A DNA stretch of 64,000 bases from Hymenobacter roseosalivarius DSM 11622 (GCF_900176135.1 NZ_FWWW01000076.1:1-64000), one strand, 5' to 3'. Positions 55,107-64,000 are shown, counted from the first letter of the stretch. Notes: generated by a model not told the origin, from the letters alone. Numbers and translations are program-made.

Positions 55107-55928
55107 TCAGCGCGCTACCGTCAGATCGATGTGGCGGGTGGGCTGCTTGCCGCCGCGCAGCTCATACAGCATATCCGCCACCGGGGCCAACGTATTGCGT
55201 ACTTCTTTATCGAGGGGCGGGCGGCCAAGGGCGTAGTTATCGCGCATTTGCTGCAATGACTGCATGCGCCGGTTGGCTATGTCGTGCATCATATTCACGC
55301 GCTCCTGCATGGCCGGACGCAGATTGTGATTGTACACCAATACGCGCGTTAGCTCCCGCCATTGGTCATATACCAGTGTGGTCTTGCCCAGAAACGTGGA
55401 ATCTATTTTGGCAATTGCTACCTGATCGGCCAGGAATTCTGCTTGATTTTCGGCCTTCCAGAAACGACCCGCCAGAATCAGGTATTTGCCCAGCGGCTTT
55501 TTGTCGGTGCGCTCTTTGGTGGGCAAAAGGCTTGGCTCCTGTTTTACTTGCGCGGCGGTTTCGGCGTCAAAGGTCGGTAGCACATTCAGCTCCACCGATT
55601 TCAGCTCTATGGGAGCTTTAGGCGCAACGGCAAAAGCAGGCGACGGCCTATAAAACTGATTATACAAAAAGCCCCCCACGACGAGCAGCGCCCCGCCGAT
55701 GACAGGAGCCAGCCAGCGCCGCTCGGCGGGCTCGTGGTCATAGTCTGTTACAAAGCTTTCAGTATCAGTCAGGTGGGAGCGGGTAGCTGCTCCGCGACGA
55801 TGCAGCTCTTGCCGCGCCGCCGTCACCACGTCAGCGTGATATAGCTCTGGGTGCTGGAGGAAATAGAGGAGCTCGGTATCGGTTTTCCGGGTAAATAAAT
55901 CGGTCGTGTTAGCTGGGCTCGATGACAT
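55107..55928 (-). CDS. Single-pass membrane protein with N-terminal LFTRKTD module
   Basis: 273 residues from the ATG at 55928 (MSSSPANTTDLF). Residues about 8-45 (LFTRKTDTELLYFLQHPELY ... ARQELHRRG) match the N-terminal module of the adjacent rhomboid gene. One helix follows at about 72-90 (LAPVIGGALLVVGGFLYN). The rest (about 100-270) is a soluble domain with conserved-looking PLGKYLILAGRFWKAENQAEFLADQ and no family I recognise. The frame is open upstream, overlapping the divergent small gene, but without motif. Same direction and 19 bases from the rhomboid start. Confidence 0.7.
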   Translation of the reverse strand: MSSSPANTTDLFTRKTDTELLYFLQHPELYHADVVTAARQELHRRGAATRSHLTDTESFVTDYDHEPAERRWLAPVIGGALLVVGGFLYNQFYRPSPAFAVAPKAPIELKSVELNVLPTFDAETAAQVKQEPSLLPTKERTDKKPLGKYLILAGRFWKAENQAEFLADQVAIAKIDSTFLGKTTLVYDQWRELTRVLVYNHNLRPAMQERVNMMHDIANRRMQSLQQMRDNYALGRPPLDKEVRNTLAPVADMLYELRGGKQPTRHIDLTVAR

Positions 55929-56067
55929 GCGTAAGCTAGATAGCAGGTGAGAAATAGTGAGGATACTAAACTCCCCAAGTTGGCAAAAAAGCACGGCAAT
56001 GCCACCCCTTTTGAGCCGAACCCGCGTATAGTTTAGCAAGCACTTTTTCGTTCTAACTACTTCCGCT

Positions 56068-56391
56068 ATGGCAAACGACCAAACCCAACCCGACCAACAG
56101 CCCACCGATAGCCGCGCGATTCAGCAAGGCACTGTTTCCCAATCCGATCAGCGCCAGCCCGAAGGCCGCCAGGCATCCGGCGACGGCAACGATTCGCTGC
56201 GCGGCCTCAACGCCGATGACAACTCCGGCAGCGGCGGCACCGAAGGCGGTCAGGAGATAAAAAGCGAAAACGTGAGTACCAGCACTACCTATGACGCACC
56301 CGGCAACGCCGCCGAAGGCGATGTAGGCGGCAGCACAACCAGTAGCGGCACAGGCGTATCGGGTGGCGAGACCGGGCGGGTAAACCTTTAA
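56068..56391 (+). CDS. Small disordered hydrophilic protein A
   Basis: 107 residues, no hydrophobic segment, no Cys or Trp. Composition is dominated by Gly, Ser, Thr, Asp, Gln and Asn with few aliphatics, predicting disorder. It starts MANDQTQPDQQ. A second protein of the same length and style follows (56441), with 49 bases between. Function unknown; such chains in desiccation-tolerant bacteria can act as protectants, which here is only a guess. Start supported by the shared MAN- beginning of both. Confidence 0.55.
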   Translation: MANDQTQPDQQPTDSRAIQQGTVSQSDQRQPEGRQASGDGNDSLRGLNADDNSGSGGTEGGQEIKSENVSTSTTYDAPGNAAEGDVGGSTTSSGTGVSGGETGRVNL

Positions 56392-56440
56392 CCTTCAGTG
56401 CTGTATTTTCTTATTTCACCCTCAATCTAATTTTAGCATC

Positions 56441-56764
56441 ATGGCAAATCATCCCCAAAATACCGACACCACTTCCGAAGATAGCGGCGCAGGCCGCGTA
56501 AGTACTACCAACAGTGGGCAAGACGGCACCTCTATTAACAAAGCCTTCTCCGCCGCCAAAAAAGCCGAGCAAAAAGACGAGAGCCAGCAAGGCGGCCAAA
56601 ACCCCGACACCACCAGCACCCAGGGCAATATGGGTGACGGTGCCGGCATCCGCGGCGACTACGGCGACAGCGACCAAACCAACGGCATGGAAGGCGAAGA
56701 CGGTGCTGACATGCGCCGCGCCGCCGAGGCTGGTGACGAAAGCGAAAACTCTGAGAAGCGGTAA
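56441..56764 (+). CDS. Small disordered hydrophilic protein B
   Basis: Also exactly 107 residues, starting MANHPQNTDTTSE, rich in Gly, Asp, Ser, Thr, Glu, Lys. Unlike protein A it has a short amphipathic stretch (INKAFSAAKKAEQKDE). No signal or domain. The pair looks like an old duplication that has diverged. It precedes a cell-wall-type serine hydrolase by about 110 bases. Confidence 0.55.
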   Translation: MANHPQNTDTTSEDSGAGRVSTTNSGQDGTSINKAFSAAKKAEQKDESQQGGQNPDTTSTQGNMGDGAGIRGDYGDSDQTNGMEGEDGADMRRAAEAGDESENSEKR

Positions 56765-56874
56765 AGCTTCTTTTGTTTAGAATAGTAGGGCAAATTTGCC
56801 CCCCAGAGGCCCCCATTACTTCCCTGAGCTTCATTTGGTAGGCTGAAAGCACGCTCCCGCGTATCTTCCCAGCT

Positions 56875-58176
56875 ATGAAAACTACCAGATGGTGCCAAAG
56901 CAGGTGGTGGGGGCCTTTTTGTGGGGCACTCCTTGGATTGAGTGGGCTAACCAGTCACTCGGCGACAGCCCAAAACGGCAACCCGCTGCGCCGCCTGCTG
57001 CACGCCGATACGGCCCGTTTCGGGCGGGTGCTGTGCGCCCCGGAGCAGTACCGCATCCAGATTATTTACACCCAGATAAACCGCGACGCCCAGAATAAGC
57101 CGCATTTTCGCTCCTACACCTACGGGGGGGCAAATTTGCGGCGCTACTTCTATCCGGCCAGCACCGTGAAGCTGCCGGCCGCCGTGCTAGCCCTTGAAAA
57201 GCTGCGGCAACTGCGGGCTCAGTATCCTGAGCTAACGCCGGAATCGCCCGTGCGCATCGACTCCGCTTTTGCCGGCCAGGCCCGCGTCGTGCGGGATTCT
57301 ACCAGTCCAACGGGGCGGGCAAGCATGGCGCACTACATTCGGAAAGTGTTGCTGGTGAGCGACAACGACGCTTACAACCGGCTATATGAGTTCTTAGGCC
57401 CCGGCCGGCTCAATGCGGAGCTGCGCCGGCGGGGCTACCGCCGGGCACGCCTGCTACATCGCCTTTCCGTCGGGGACCAAGAGCCTGGCTCCCGTCATAC
57501 TAATCCGATGGTTTTCTTTACTGATTCGGCGCTGCAAACCCCTGTTTATCAGCAGGAAGCAGGTTTTTTTGCGGGCACCTGGCCCCGGCTTGGCCTCAAG
57601 GGCGAAAAGCTAGGCCGGGGCTACCTGCAGGGCGACAAGCTGGTAGAGCAGCCACTCGATTTTAGCACCAAAAACTACATTTCCCTGGCTAATTTGCAGG
57701 CTGTGCTGCGAGCTGTGCTATTCCCGGAAAGCCTGCCCGCGAAACGCCGCTTTCAACTCGACAAGGCTGATTATCAGCTTTTGAGACAGTATATGTCTAT
57801 GCTACCGCGGGAAAGCCAGGCTCCGCGCTACGATTCGCTGAAATATCCCGATAACTACGCCAAGTTCTTGTTGACGGGCGGCCCGCCCGGCCCGTTGCCG
57901 CCCGGCGTACGCATCTTCAATAAAATCGGGCAGGCTTATGGGTTTCTTATTGACAACGCCTACATTATGGATGAGGCGCGGGGCGTTGAGTTTCTCCTTT
58001 CCGCCGTGATTTATACGAATGCGGACGGAATTCTGAACGACGACCGCTACGAGTACGACACTATCGGCTTCCCCTTCCTACGCGACTTGGGTCGGGCAGT
58101 GTACCAATACGAACTAGGGCGCTCACGCCGTCACAAGCCCGAATTAAGCCAATTCAACCCCGCTTCCGCTAAATAA
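56875..58176 (+). CDS. Secreted serine hydrolase, class A beta-lactamase-like fold
   Basis: 433 residues with an N-terminal signal (cleavage near SATAQ-NG). The active-site motif YPASTVKLPA has Ser96-Lys99. A second motif is VSDNDAYNR (Ser162-Asp163-Asn164), as in class A beta-lactamases and related peptidases. A KTG equivalent may be NKIGQAYG, with Ile in place of Thr, so the third box is atypical. The long C-terminal half suggests a peptidase/esterase rather than an antibiotic-resistance lactamase. An AT-rich spacer of 276 bases follows, with a small AGGCAG..CTGCCT hairpin after the stop. Confidence 0.82.
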   Translation: MKTTRWCQSRWWGPFCGALLGLSGLTSHSATAQNGNPLRRLLHADTARFGRVLCAPEQYRIQIIYTQINRDAQNKPHFRSYTYGGANLRRYFYPASTVKLPAAVLALEKLRQLRAQYPELTPESPVRIDSAFAGQARVVRDSTSPTGRASMAHYIRKVLLVSDNDAYNRLYEFLGPGRLNAELRRRGYRRARLLHRLSVGDQEPGSRHTNPMVFFTDSALQTPVYQQEAGFFAGTWPRLGLKGEKLGRGYLQGDKLVEQPLDFSTKNYISLANLQAVLRAVLFPESLPAKRRFQLDKADYQLLRQYMSMLPRESQAPRYDSLKYPDNYAKFLLTGGPPGPLPPGVRIFNKIGQAYGFLIDNAYIMDEARGVEFLLSAVIYTNADGILNDDRYEYDTIGFPFLRDLGRAVYQYELGRSRRHKPELSQFNPASAK

Positions 58177-58452
58177 GACTCTAGGCAGTTTTATGGTGTC
58201 TGCCTAAAATATATTGCTGACAATATGCGGTTTGCTAATCTTTATAGTAATAAGGCCATTTAAACTGACAATTGTATTTATAGAGGAGCTGGCAACAAAT
58301 ATTTCAAATTGGAGTAGACCCTGATACTTTGATTATAGCTGTATTTCCCGCAGGCTGGTTTGGCAGGCGCAGACACTGTAGGTGAAAGTGGCCGCTATAT
58401 TGCATCAGTATAAGCTCACCTTATTATTTAGGTAAGCCTTTGAGAATTAAAA

Positions 58453-59100
58453 ATGCCCCCCAGCGAGCTGATTTCCAACAATATGCATGGTCTACGTGTC
58501 GTCACGACGCCGGACTATTACCACCGGCAGGTGCAGGAAACTCCAGAAAGCGAATTGGTTAATTTGGCGGAATTTATACCCGGCATCATGCTGGATATTC
58601 GTTATGCAACCGCCGCTAATTTGCTAGGCCGGCCCTTATATCAGCAGCCCGCCGCGTACTTGCGGCGGCCAGCCGCGACCGCGCTACGGGCCGTGCAAGC
58701 CGAATTGGCTACCGTCGGGATAGGCTTAAAAGTGTTCGACGCGTACCGACCTTATAGCGCCACCGTGGCTTTTTACGACCATGTGCGCGACGAAACCTAC
58801 GCGGCCCCGCCTTGGCGCGGCTCCCGGCATAATCGGGGCTGTGCCGTAGATGTCACCTTGGTAAGTCTGAGTACGGGCGAGTCGCTGATGATGCCCACCG
58901 ACTTCGACGAACTAACGCCTGCCGCCCACGCTGATTTCTCGCAGGCGCCTATATTGGCTCTTCTTAATCGGGCAGTGCTCCGGGCTGTCATGAGGCGTCA
59001 TTACTTCCAGCATTGCCCCGATGAGTGGTGGCATTTCGATCATAAATGTTGGGAGGATTACGATTTATTGGATCTGGAATTCGCTGCTTTACAGGCCTGA
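58453..59100 (+). CDS. M15-family D-Ala-D-Ala dipeptidase (VanX/DdpX-like)
   Basis: 215 residues. Zinc-site motifs are intact: SRHNRGCAVDVTL (His126 and Asp133) and DEWWHFDH near the C-terminus with the catalytic Glu and the third ligand His. The enzyme family cleaves D-Ala-D-Ala, mostly for peptidoglycan turnover. No VanH/VanA or VanRS genes are near, so it is not part of a vancomycin operon. No signal peptide is visible with the ATG at 58453; whether an upstream start exists is unclear because the first codons overlap a GCCCCCC word. Confidence 0.88.
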   Translation: MPPSELISNNMHGLRVVTTPDYYHRQVQETPESELVNLAEFIPGIMLDIRYATAANLLGRPLYQQPAAYLRRPAATALRAVQAELATVGIGLKVFDAYRPYSATVAFYDHVRDETYAAPPWRGSRHNRGCAVDVTLVSLSTGESLMMPTDFDELTPAAHADFSQAPILALLNRAVLRAVMRRHYFQHCPDEWWHFDHKCWEDYDLLDLEFAALQA

Positions 59101-59225
59101 CTTATAGCGGGCACCGGGTGGCAAGCCGGAAAGCAGGTCAGATAAATAGCGGTAAATGTGCGTTTTGTGTCGGCTACGAGCGTTGAGCTATGTAATTTGC
59201 GGGCGTTTTACCCGTTTACGTTCCG

Positions 59226-61019
59226 ATGTTCCGATTGCTTATCGCTGATTCTCGTGTTTGCTTTTCTCTAGTACTGCTATGTGGGCTCCTAATGGTGCCT
59301 ATTGCCCGCGGCCAGAATGCCCCCCCGAAGCGGGAAATGCGCGGCGTCTGGATTGCCAGCGTCGAGAATATTGACTGGCCCAGTCGGCGCGGTCTTACGC
59401 CTGAGCAACAGCGCCGCGAGTACACGCAAATGCTCGATACGCAGCAGAAAAACGGCATTAACGCGGTATTCGTGCAGATTCGGCCCGCCGCTGATGCTTT
59501 CTACCAAAGCGACCTGGAGCCCTGGAGCAAGTGGCTGACCGGGCAGCAGGGCAAAGCCCCCAGCCCCGCCTACGACCCCCTGCCTTTCCTGATTGATGAA
59601 GCCCACGCCCGCGGCATGGAGTTTCATGCCTGGTTCAATCCCTACCGCGCCTCCCTCGACTCGGTGACGAGCAAATTGGCTGCTACTCACCCTTTTCGGC
59701 AGCATCCTGAGTGGTTTTTGCGCTACTCAGGTAAGCTGCTCTTCAATCCTGGCTTACCCGAAGTGCGCGCCTACATCAGCAGAGTCATTCTGGACGTGGT
59801 GCGCCGCTACGACATTGATGGGGTGCATTTCGACGATTATTTCTATCCATATCCCGAAGCTGGTCAGGTTATTCACGATGAAGTGGCCTATCAGCAGTAC
59901 AACCCCGAACAGCTGAAGCTGGCCGACTGGCGCCGCCAGAACGTGAACCTGCTGGTGCGGGATCTGCACACCAATATTCAGAGCACGAAGCGCTGGGTGA
60001 AGTTTGGGATTTCGCCCTTTGGTGTCTGGATGAACCAAACCAGCAACCCCGAGGGCTCAGGCACGGCCGCTTTCGAGGGCTACTCGGGCCTGTATGCCGA
60101 TGCTCGCCTCTGGATGCAGCAGGGCTGGGTTGATTATATAATGCCCCAGCTATACTGGAGCACCACCTTCAAGCCGGCTTCTTATTCTGTGCTGCTGGAG
60201 TGGTGGGCGCGCAACCGCTTCGACCGGCACTTGTATATTGGGCAGGGCGCGTACCGCATTTTTGAAAACGGTAAGCGCGACCCTTCCTGGCGCGACCCCA
60301 CCGAGCTGCCCCGCCAGATTCGACTCAACCGCTCTTACCCAACGCAGGTAAGTGGCAGCGTGTTTTTTAGCTCCAAATCATTAATAGGCAACCCACTGCA
60401 CGTAGCCGATACGCTGCGTCAGAACTTGTTCCGCTACCCGGCGCTGGTACCCACGATGCCGTGGCTGGATGCCGTGCCGCCCCGCGCGGCCCAGAACCTG
60501 ATACTCACCCGCACCGGCCGCGCCGTAAGCCTGCTCTGGCAGCCCGGCCCCGCAGCCACCGATGGCGATGTGGCCCGCTACTTTGTAGTGTACCGTTTTG
60601 GCCCCAGAGAAACACCGGCCCCCGATGATCCGCGCCGTATTATAGCCCTGGTGCCGCGTCCGGCCAACAACCAGCCTGCTTTAGTCGATACCACGGCCCG
60701 GCCCGGCGTGGAGTACGCCTACTACGTTACTTCCGTCGACCGACTGCATAATGAAAGCCCGCCCGTGCGCGTGAGCACGGTAGCCGGCTCGCCGATGCTG
60801 GTGGCGCAGGCCCCACCCGCCGTACCCTCGGTACCATCCGGGCCGCCAGCTCCGGTGCAGCCACACGATGCCACGCCGCGGCCCACCCGGACCGTACCGC
60901 CTGTCACCCCTCGCCCCACCATCAGTCGACCCGCGACCAATACAGCCAGCAAAACCAAAGTGAAAGTGAAAAAACGCAAGCGCGGCGGCTTCTTAAAGCA
61001 GGTGTTCGGTGGACGGTAG
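59226..61019 (+). CDS. Glycosyl hydrolase-like 10 (GHL10) family protein
   Basis: 597 residues. Signal peptide (about 1-29, ends ARGQ). The GHL10 barrel (about 35-385) has RGVWIASVENIDWPSR, VFVQIRPAADAFY, EFHAWFNPYR, GVHFDDYFYPYP and GISPFGVW, all typical; catalytic acids probably include the DDY pair. Residues about 405-505 resemble a fibronectin III domain, followed by a proline-rich then Lys/Arg-rich tail (VKVKKRKRGG). The family is thought to act on peptidoglycan-related or surface glycans; direct evidence is limited to related members such as YngK/DigH. Confidence 0.9.
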   Translation: MFRLLIADSRVCFSLVLLCGLLMVPIARGQNAPPKREMRGVWIASVENIDWPSRRGLTPEQQRREYTQMLDTQQKNGINAVFVQIRPAADAFYQSDLEPWSKWLTGQQGKAPSPAYDPLPFLIDEAHARGMEFHAWFNPYRASLDSVTSKLAATHPFRQHPEWFLRYSGKLLFNPGLPEVRAYISRVILDVVRRYDIDGVHFDDYFYPYPEAGQVIHDEVAYQQYNPEQLKLADWRRQNVNLLVRDLHTNIQSTKRWVKFGISPFGVWMNQTSNPEGSGTAAFEGYSGLYADARLWMQQGWVDYIMPQLYWSTTFKPASYSVLLEWWARNRFDRHLYIGQGAYRIFENGKRDPSWRDPTELPRQIRLNRSYPTQVSGSVFFSSKSLIGNPLHVADTLRQNLFRYPALVPTMPWLDAVPPRAAQNLILTRTGRAVSLLWQPGPAATDGDVARYFVVYRFGPRETPAPDDPRRIIALVPRPANNQPALVDTTARPGVEYAYYVTSVDRLHNESPPVRVSTVAGSPMLVAQAPPAVPSVPSGPPAPVQPHDATPRPTRTVPPVTPRPTISRPATNTASKTKVKVKKRKRGGFLKQVFGGR

Positions 61020-61031
61020 GTGATTCTTCTT

Positions 61032-61175
61032 AGAGGCTGCGGTGGAGACGCATACTTGCATCTCGTCGTTGAACCAAAGGTCAGCGGGGCTGATGATTGG
61101 AATCATGTCATTCGAATTAAATAACATCAGCAACGATTGAGGCGCAATTATGCGCCTCTACCGCCAGCAGCCTCT
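61032..61175. repeat. Imperfect inverted repeat after the GHL10 gene
   Basis: AGAGGCTGC at 61032 and GCAGCCTCT ending at 61175 bound a degenerate palindrome of about 144 bases with roughly 40-base arms. Inner parts include GAGGCGCAATTATGCGCCTC. It begins about a dozen bases past the stop. Confidence 0.65.
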
Positions 61176-61204
61176 CAGCGGTCTTGAAGATCACATAAGA
61201 TCAC

Positions 61205-61239
61205 AAAAAAGCCCCCCAGAAACTCTGGGGGGCTTTTTT
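61205..61239. terminator. Bidirectional terminator after GHL10
   Basis: AAAAAAGCCCCCCAGA-AAC-TCTGGGGGGCTTTTTT hairpin with tails, between the GHL10 gene and the convergent lipoprotein gene. Confidence 0.95.
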
Positions 61240-61263
61240 ATAAGATACTAAGGGAATGCAGGC

Positions 61264-62553
61264 TTACAGTGCCTTCACGGCCAGCGTCACGGCTACATCG
61301 GTAGCGGAAGTTCGGTTGATGCCCGTTACGGTGAAGATAGCATACTGATCGAGGCCGCGTACCCGCGCTATTACCACGTCGCCGACTACCACGTTATCGA
61401 GGGTCGTGACCTGATTAGCCGTTGGCGCGGTCAGGAACGTCTGCCGGATGCTGTTGAGGGTGGCCGAGGTGTAGGCCGCGGCCCCGCCCGTAGTCAGGCG
61501 TACAAAGCGAGTAGGCGTGGGGGCGGGGGTACCGGTAGTCGGGTTCAGCGCTTGCAGGCGTACGGCATTGCTGGCCGTATTGGTGATGGCCACGTCCTTG
61601 GTGCCGGCCGGGCCGGCGGCCGGTACGGTCGTGAAGGTGGTCAGGTCCAGGGCCGCCTGGTCGCCGCCGGTAGTGCCGGCGTAGGTGAGCGTGAGGGCGC
61701 GCGCGGCCGCCAGGGCCGTGGGCGGAGCGGGCGTGAGGGCATCGGCGGTGGCCGAGGCCGTGCGGGCGGGCGTACGCACCTTGGCCTCGAAGCGGAAGGT
61801 GACCGCCTGCCCGGCCGAGCCGGCCGGGATGGTCGCATCCACGTCCAGGGTGGTGGCAGCCCCGGTCTGAGCCCCCACGACGGGCAGGCGCTGCCGCAGC
61901 AGGCGGCGCTCGGCGGCGGCCCCTACCTTCACGTAGGTAACGAGGCTGTCGAGGTCCTTGTAGAGAATGCTGGTGGCCGGGGTAGTGGTGGTGGCGGCCG
62001 TTACGCCATTCACGTTCAGGGTCAGATTATAGCGCACCACGTCGCCGGCCACTACCGGGCCGGCGGCCGGGGCCGTCACGTTCGTTGCCCGGTTGATGCG
62101 GATGGTGGGCGTGGCCTCCGCTACGCGGAAAAAAGCCGACCGGGTGCGGGACTGCCCGTTCTGACTGACCACGCGCACATCCACCCGGATCTGGGCTTTG
62201 TTGGCCGCCGGCGGCACCACGTAGCGCACCACCAGCGTATCGGCCCGCTTGAGGCGGGAGAAGGCAGGCTGATAAGGAATGGTCTGCACCACCACCGAGT
62301 CGGGGCTGGGCTCTATTTTTTGCAGCACCAGGATTTCCCGCACCGGCGCGGTCTGCGCGGCGAAGTTCAGCTCCAGGGGCACGATTTCGCCCACGGCGTA
62401 CTTGGTCGCGGGCGTAAAGTTGGAGTTGTTCAGCACGGTGGGGAACTGCGGCCCCACCTCGGTATAGTAAGTATCCAGCTCCTTGGTGCAGCTGGTCAGG
62501 AGGCCAGCCGCCGCCAGTAGCAGGGGCGTAAAACGCGTTAGAAAGTGCTTCAT
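61264..62553 (-). CDS. SusD-associated surface lipoprotein
   Basis: 429 residues. Lipoprotein signal ending GLLTSC-TK. The N-terminal half carries Ig/PKD-like beta segments; the C-terminal half is unusually rich in Ala, Thr, Val and Pro with blocks such as AAARALTLTYAGTT. It directly follows a SusD gene (50 bases), the usual place for the outer-leaflet partner lipoprotein of a SusCD pair in Hymenobacter-like genomes. Probably helps bind the substrate, which is not identifiable here. Confidence 0.75.
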   Translation of the reverse strand: MKHFLTRFTPLLLAAAGLLTSCTKELDTYYTEVGPQFPTVLNNSNFTPATKYAVGEIVPLELNFAAQTAPVREILVLQKIEPSPDSVVVQTIPYQPAFSRLKRADTLVVRYVVPPAANKAQIRVDVRVVSQNGQSRTRSAFFRVAEATPTIRINRATNVTAPAAGPVVAGDVVRYNLTLNVNGVTAATTTTPATSILYKDLDSLVTYVKVGAAAERRLLRQRLPVVGAQTGAATTLDVDATIPAGSAGQAVTFRFEAKVRTPARTASATADALTPAPPTALAAARALTLTYAGTTGGDQAALDLTTFTTVPAAGPAGTKDVAITNTASNAVRLQALNPTTGTPAPTPTRFVRLTTGGAAAYTSATLNSIRQTFLTAPTANQVTTLDNVVVGDVVIARVRGLDQYAIFTVTGINRTSATDVAVTLAVKAL

Positions 62554-62603
62554 AAACAGGAATTAACTAAGCCAGAAAAAAGACGTGGGGGGCAAAATCA
62601 GCC

Positions 62604-64000
62604 CTAGGGCTGGTCCCACCACACGGGCAGGGCCACGTAGTCGGGCGCGTTGCCGCCCAGGCGCGCGATTTCGTTGGGGTTGTAGAGCACTTCCGTCGCG
62701 CCGGGCAGCAGGCGGCGCGGGAAGCGTACCCCGGCGGGGGAAGTAGGCGTGGCGGCTGTAACCAGGGCCGTATTCACGTTGCTGGGGGCCCGCAGATTCA
62801 CGTAGATGGCGGGGCTGAAGTCGAAGCGGCGCATATCCGACCACGACTCCGGATTCAGGAACATGGCGATGTACTTCTGCTCCATGATGTTCTTCAGCTC
62901 CAGGGCGGCGGCATTCTGCGGCACGGCCGCGCTGGCCAGGTAAGCCGTAATCTGGGCCTCAGTGATGGGGGGATACGTCACGGTCGTAATCGTGGTGTTC
63001 GTGCCGCCCGTCCCGATTTTGCGCATGTGGGCCCGGATGCCTTCCTGAAACGCGGTGAAGGCCCGCGTACGGTTGCCGGCCCGGAACGCCGCTTCGGCCT
63101 CAATGAATTTGAGCTCGTGATAGGTAATCAGCTCAAAGTAGCCCAGGTCGCGGGCGTACCAGCTGGCATAAAAATCGGTGAGCTGCGAGCCCGGCGCCAG
63201 ATTGGCGGTGGTGGCCGTGCCCACGCCGGGGTCGGCACCGGTGCTGGTGGCCGTGGCCATAATGGGCAGGCGCGGATCGACGACGCCAAACGTGCGGCCG
63301 TCCAGGTACTTGATCAGGTTGGCCGAAAAGGTTGCGGTCGCGAAGTTGTTGCGGGTGGTGCCAAAGATATTCGTGGTGTTCGTGAGCGGGGCCACGGCCA
63401 CCTGAAACTGGAGCTGCGCATCGTCGGCAGTGGCCTTGAAGCCCTGATCAACCAGGGCCAGAATGGCGTTCGGGTCGTAGGAGGCCTTCTTGGTCAGATG
63501 GTGGTTCTGCCGGGCCTTGAGCGAGTACGCCAGCCTGATCCACTTGCCCACGTCGCCCCGGTACAGGATGTCGCCGCTGATGCTGGGCGAAGTCAGGTAG
63601 AGCGGACGGAAATTGGCCGAGGCCGGCTTGCTCATCTCCGTGATGCCCTCGTCGAGCAATTGGTTGATGTTAGCGTAAATCTGCTCCTGGGAATCATACT
63701 TGGGCGTGTAGTTCCGCGCGCCCAGAAAGGCCTCGGAGTAGGGAATGTCGCCGAACATATCGGTGGCGTGGCTCAGCAGCAGGGCCAGCATGATTTTGCC
63801 CGCCCCCACGTAGTACACCGAGCCCTCGGCCTGGGCCGCGGCAATCATGGGCGGAATATTGCCCCCCGACTGGAAGTAGGTGAAGTTGAAGGTGTTGGTG
63901 CTCTGCGCGTTGGTGTAGAAGAAGCCATCGACGGCGTTGTTGGCCGCGCGGCTCACCAGGTACTGGGTGATAAACGGGGTGCGCAGGGCCGTAAACATCT
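62604..64000 (-). CDS. SusD/RagB-family lipoprotein, C-terminal part
   Basis: The reading frame is open to the window edge, so the start and lipoprotein signal lie outside; 465 residues are visible. The SusD-like (PF12771-type) features include YYVGAGKIMLALLLSHATDMFGDIPYSEAF, quoted only in pieces (AGKIMLALLLSHATDMFGDI, PYSEAF), YANINQLLDEG, and LELKNIMEQKYIAMFLNP with WSDMRRFDF near the end. SusD proteins hold nutrients over a TonB-dependent SusC channel; the susC gene should lie just upstream (higher coordinates). Substrate unknown. Confidence 0.92.
   Translation of the reverse strand, partial: MFTALRTPFITQYLVSRAANNAVDGFFYTNAQSTNTFNFTYFQSGGNIPPMIAAAQAEGSVYYVGAGKIMLALLLSHATDMFGDIPYSEAFLGARNYTPKYDSQEQIYANINQLLDEGITEMSKPASANFRPLYLTSPSISGDILYRGDVGKWIRLAYSLKARQNHHLTKKASYDPNAILALVDQGFKATADDAQLQFQVAVAPLTNTTNIFGTTRNNFATATFSANLIKYLDGRTFGVVDPRLPIMATATSTGADPGVGTATTANLAPGSQLTDFYASWYARDLGYFELITYHELKFIEAEAAFRAGNRTRAFTAFQEGIRAHMRKIGTGGTNTTITTVTYPPITEAQITAYLASAAVPQNAAALELKNIMEQKYIAMFLNPESWSDMRRFDFSPAIYVNLRAPSNVNTALVTAATPTSPAGVRFPRRLLPGATEVLYNPNEIARLGGNAPDYVALPVWWDQP

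Noticed and set aside
58453-59100. Vancomycin resistance (VanX)
   Set aside because: Only a dipeptidase homologue; no ligase, dehydrogenase or VanRS genes nearby. The enzyme family is common in peptidoglycan recycling.

Overview
The window is ordinary, gene-dense chromosome (GC somewhere in the high 50s by eye) from a member of the Bacteroidota, most likely a Hymenobacter-type bacterium of the Cytophagales. The evidence is a SusD/RagB protein with its partner lipoprotein, a type IX secretion (T9SS) C-terminal sorting domain, the conserved order parA-parB-DUF5683-dapB-lepB, the cluster ftsX-DUF3098-uppP-truB-ribF, tamB divergent from tsaD, and promoters of the Bacteroidota type (TTTG, about 20 bp, TAnnTTTG). 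There is no phage, plasmid, transposase, CRISPR array or rRNA. One tRNA gene (Cys, GCA) is present.

Layout. 1-7.4 kb: the end of a large outer-membrane protein, a GH20 hexosaminidase, a TonB-domain protein and a GNAT/nitrilase fusion. 7.7-9.5 kb: a small lipoprotein and the two subunits of a 3-oxoacid CoA-transferase, split by a palindromic repeat. 9.5-18.1 kb: a leftward block for flavin synthesis, tRNA modification, undecaprenyl phosphate recycling, cell division (ftsX) and outer-membrane biogenesis (tamB). 18.4-23.4 kb: rightward tsaD, a thioesterase, smpB, an NlpC/P60 peptidase, an HNH protein and a fatty acid desaturase. 23.5-31.5 kb: an AT-richer lipoprotein gene, rpsA, tRNA-Cys, cyanophycin synthetase, a coiled-coil membrane protein and a methyltransferase. 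31.5-40 kb: kdsA, a methyltransferase, apaG, ung, the lepB-dapB-DUF5683-parB-parA block and a metallo-hydrolase. 40-49.3 kb: a peptide-binding lipoprotein, yidC, pyrG, a PBP4-type peptidase, a YdeI-like protein and half of a GT-B glycosyltransferase. 49.5-61 kb: GH31 glucosidase, esterase, T9SS cargo, rhomboid, two small disordered proteins and three cell-wall or glycan hydrolases. 61.2-64 kb: SusD and its lipoprotein, running off the window.

Most genes are housekeeping or envelope genes and are convincingly assigned. I found no unambiguous new multi-gene system. The strongest unexplained signal is in the DNA itself. Almost every run of six or more G in the window, on either strand and in or between genes, continues as C followed by an A/T-rich stretch (GGGGGGCWWW). 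The same word, as an inverted pair, builds most intrinsic terminators, much as DNA-uptake sequences do in Neisseria. A second signal is a set of palindromic repeats whose arms sit flush against stop codons.
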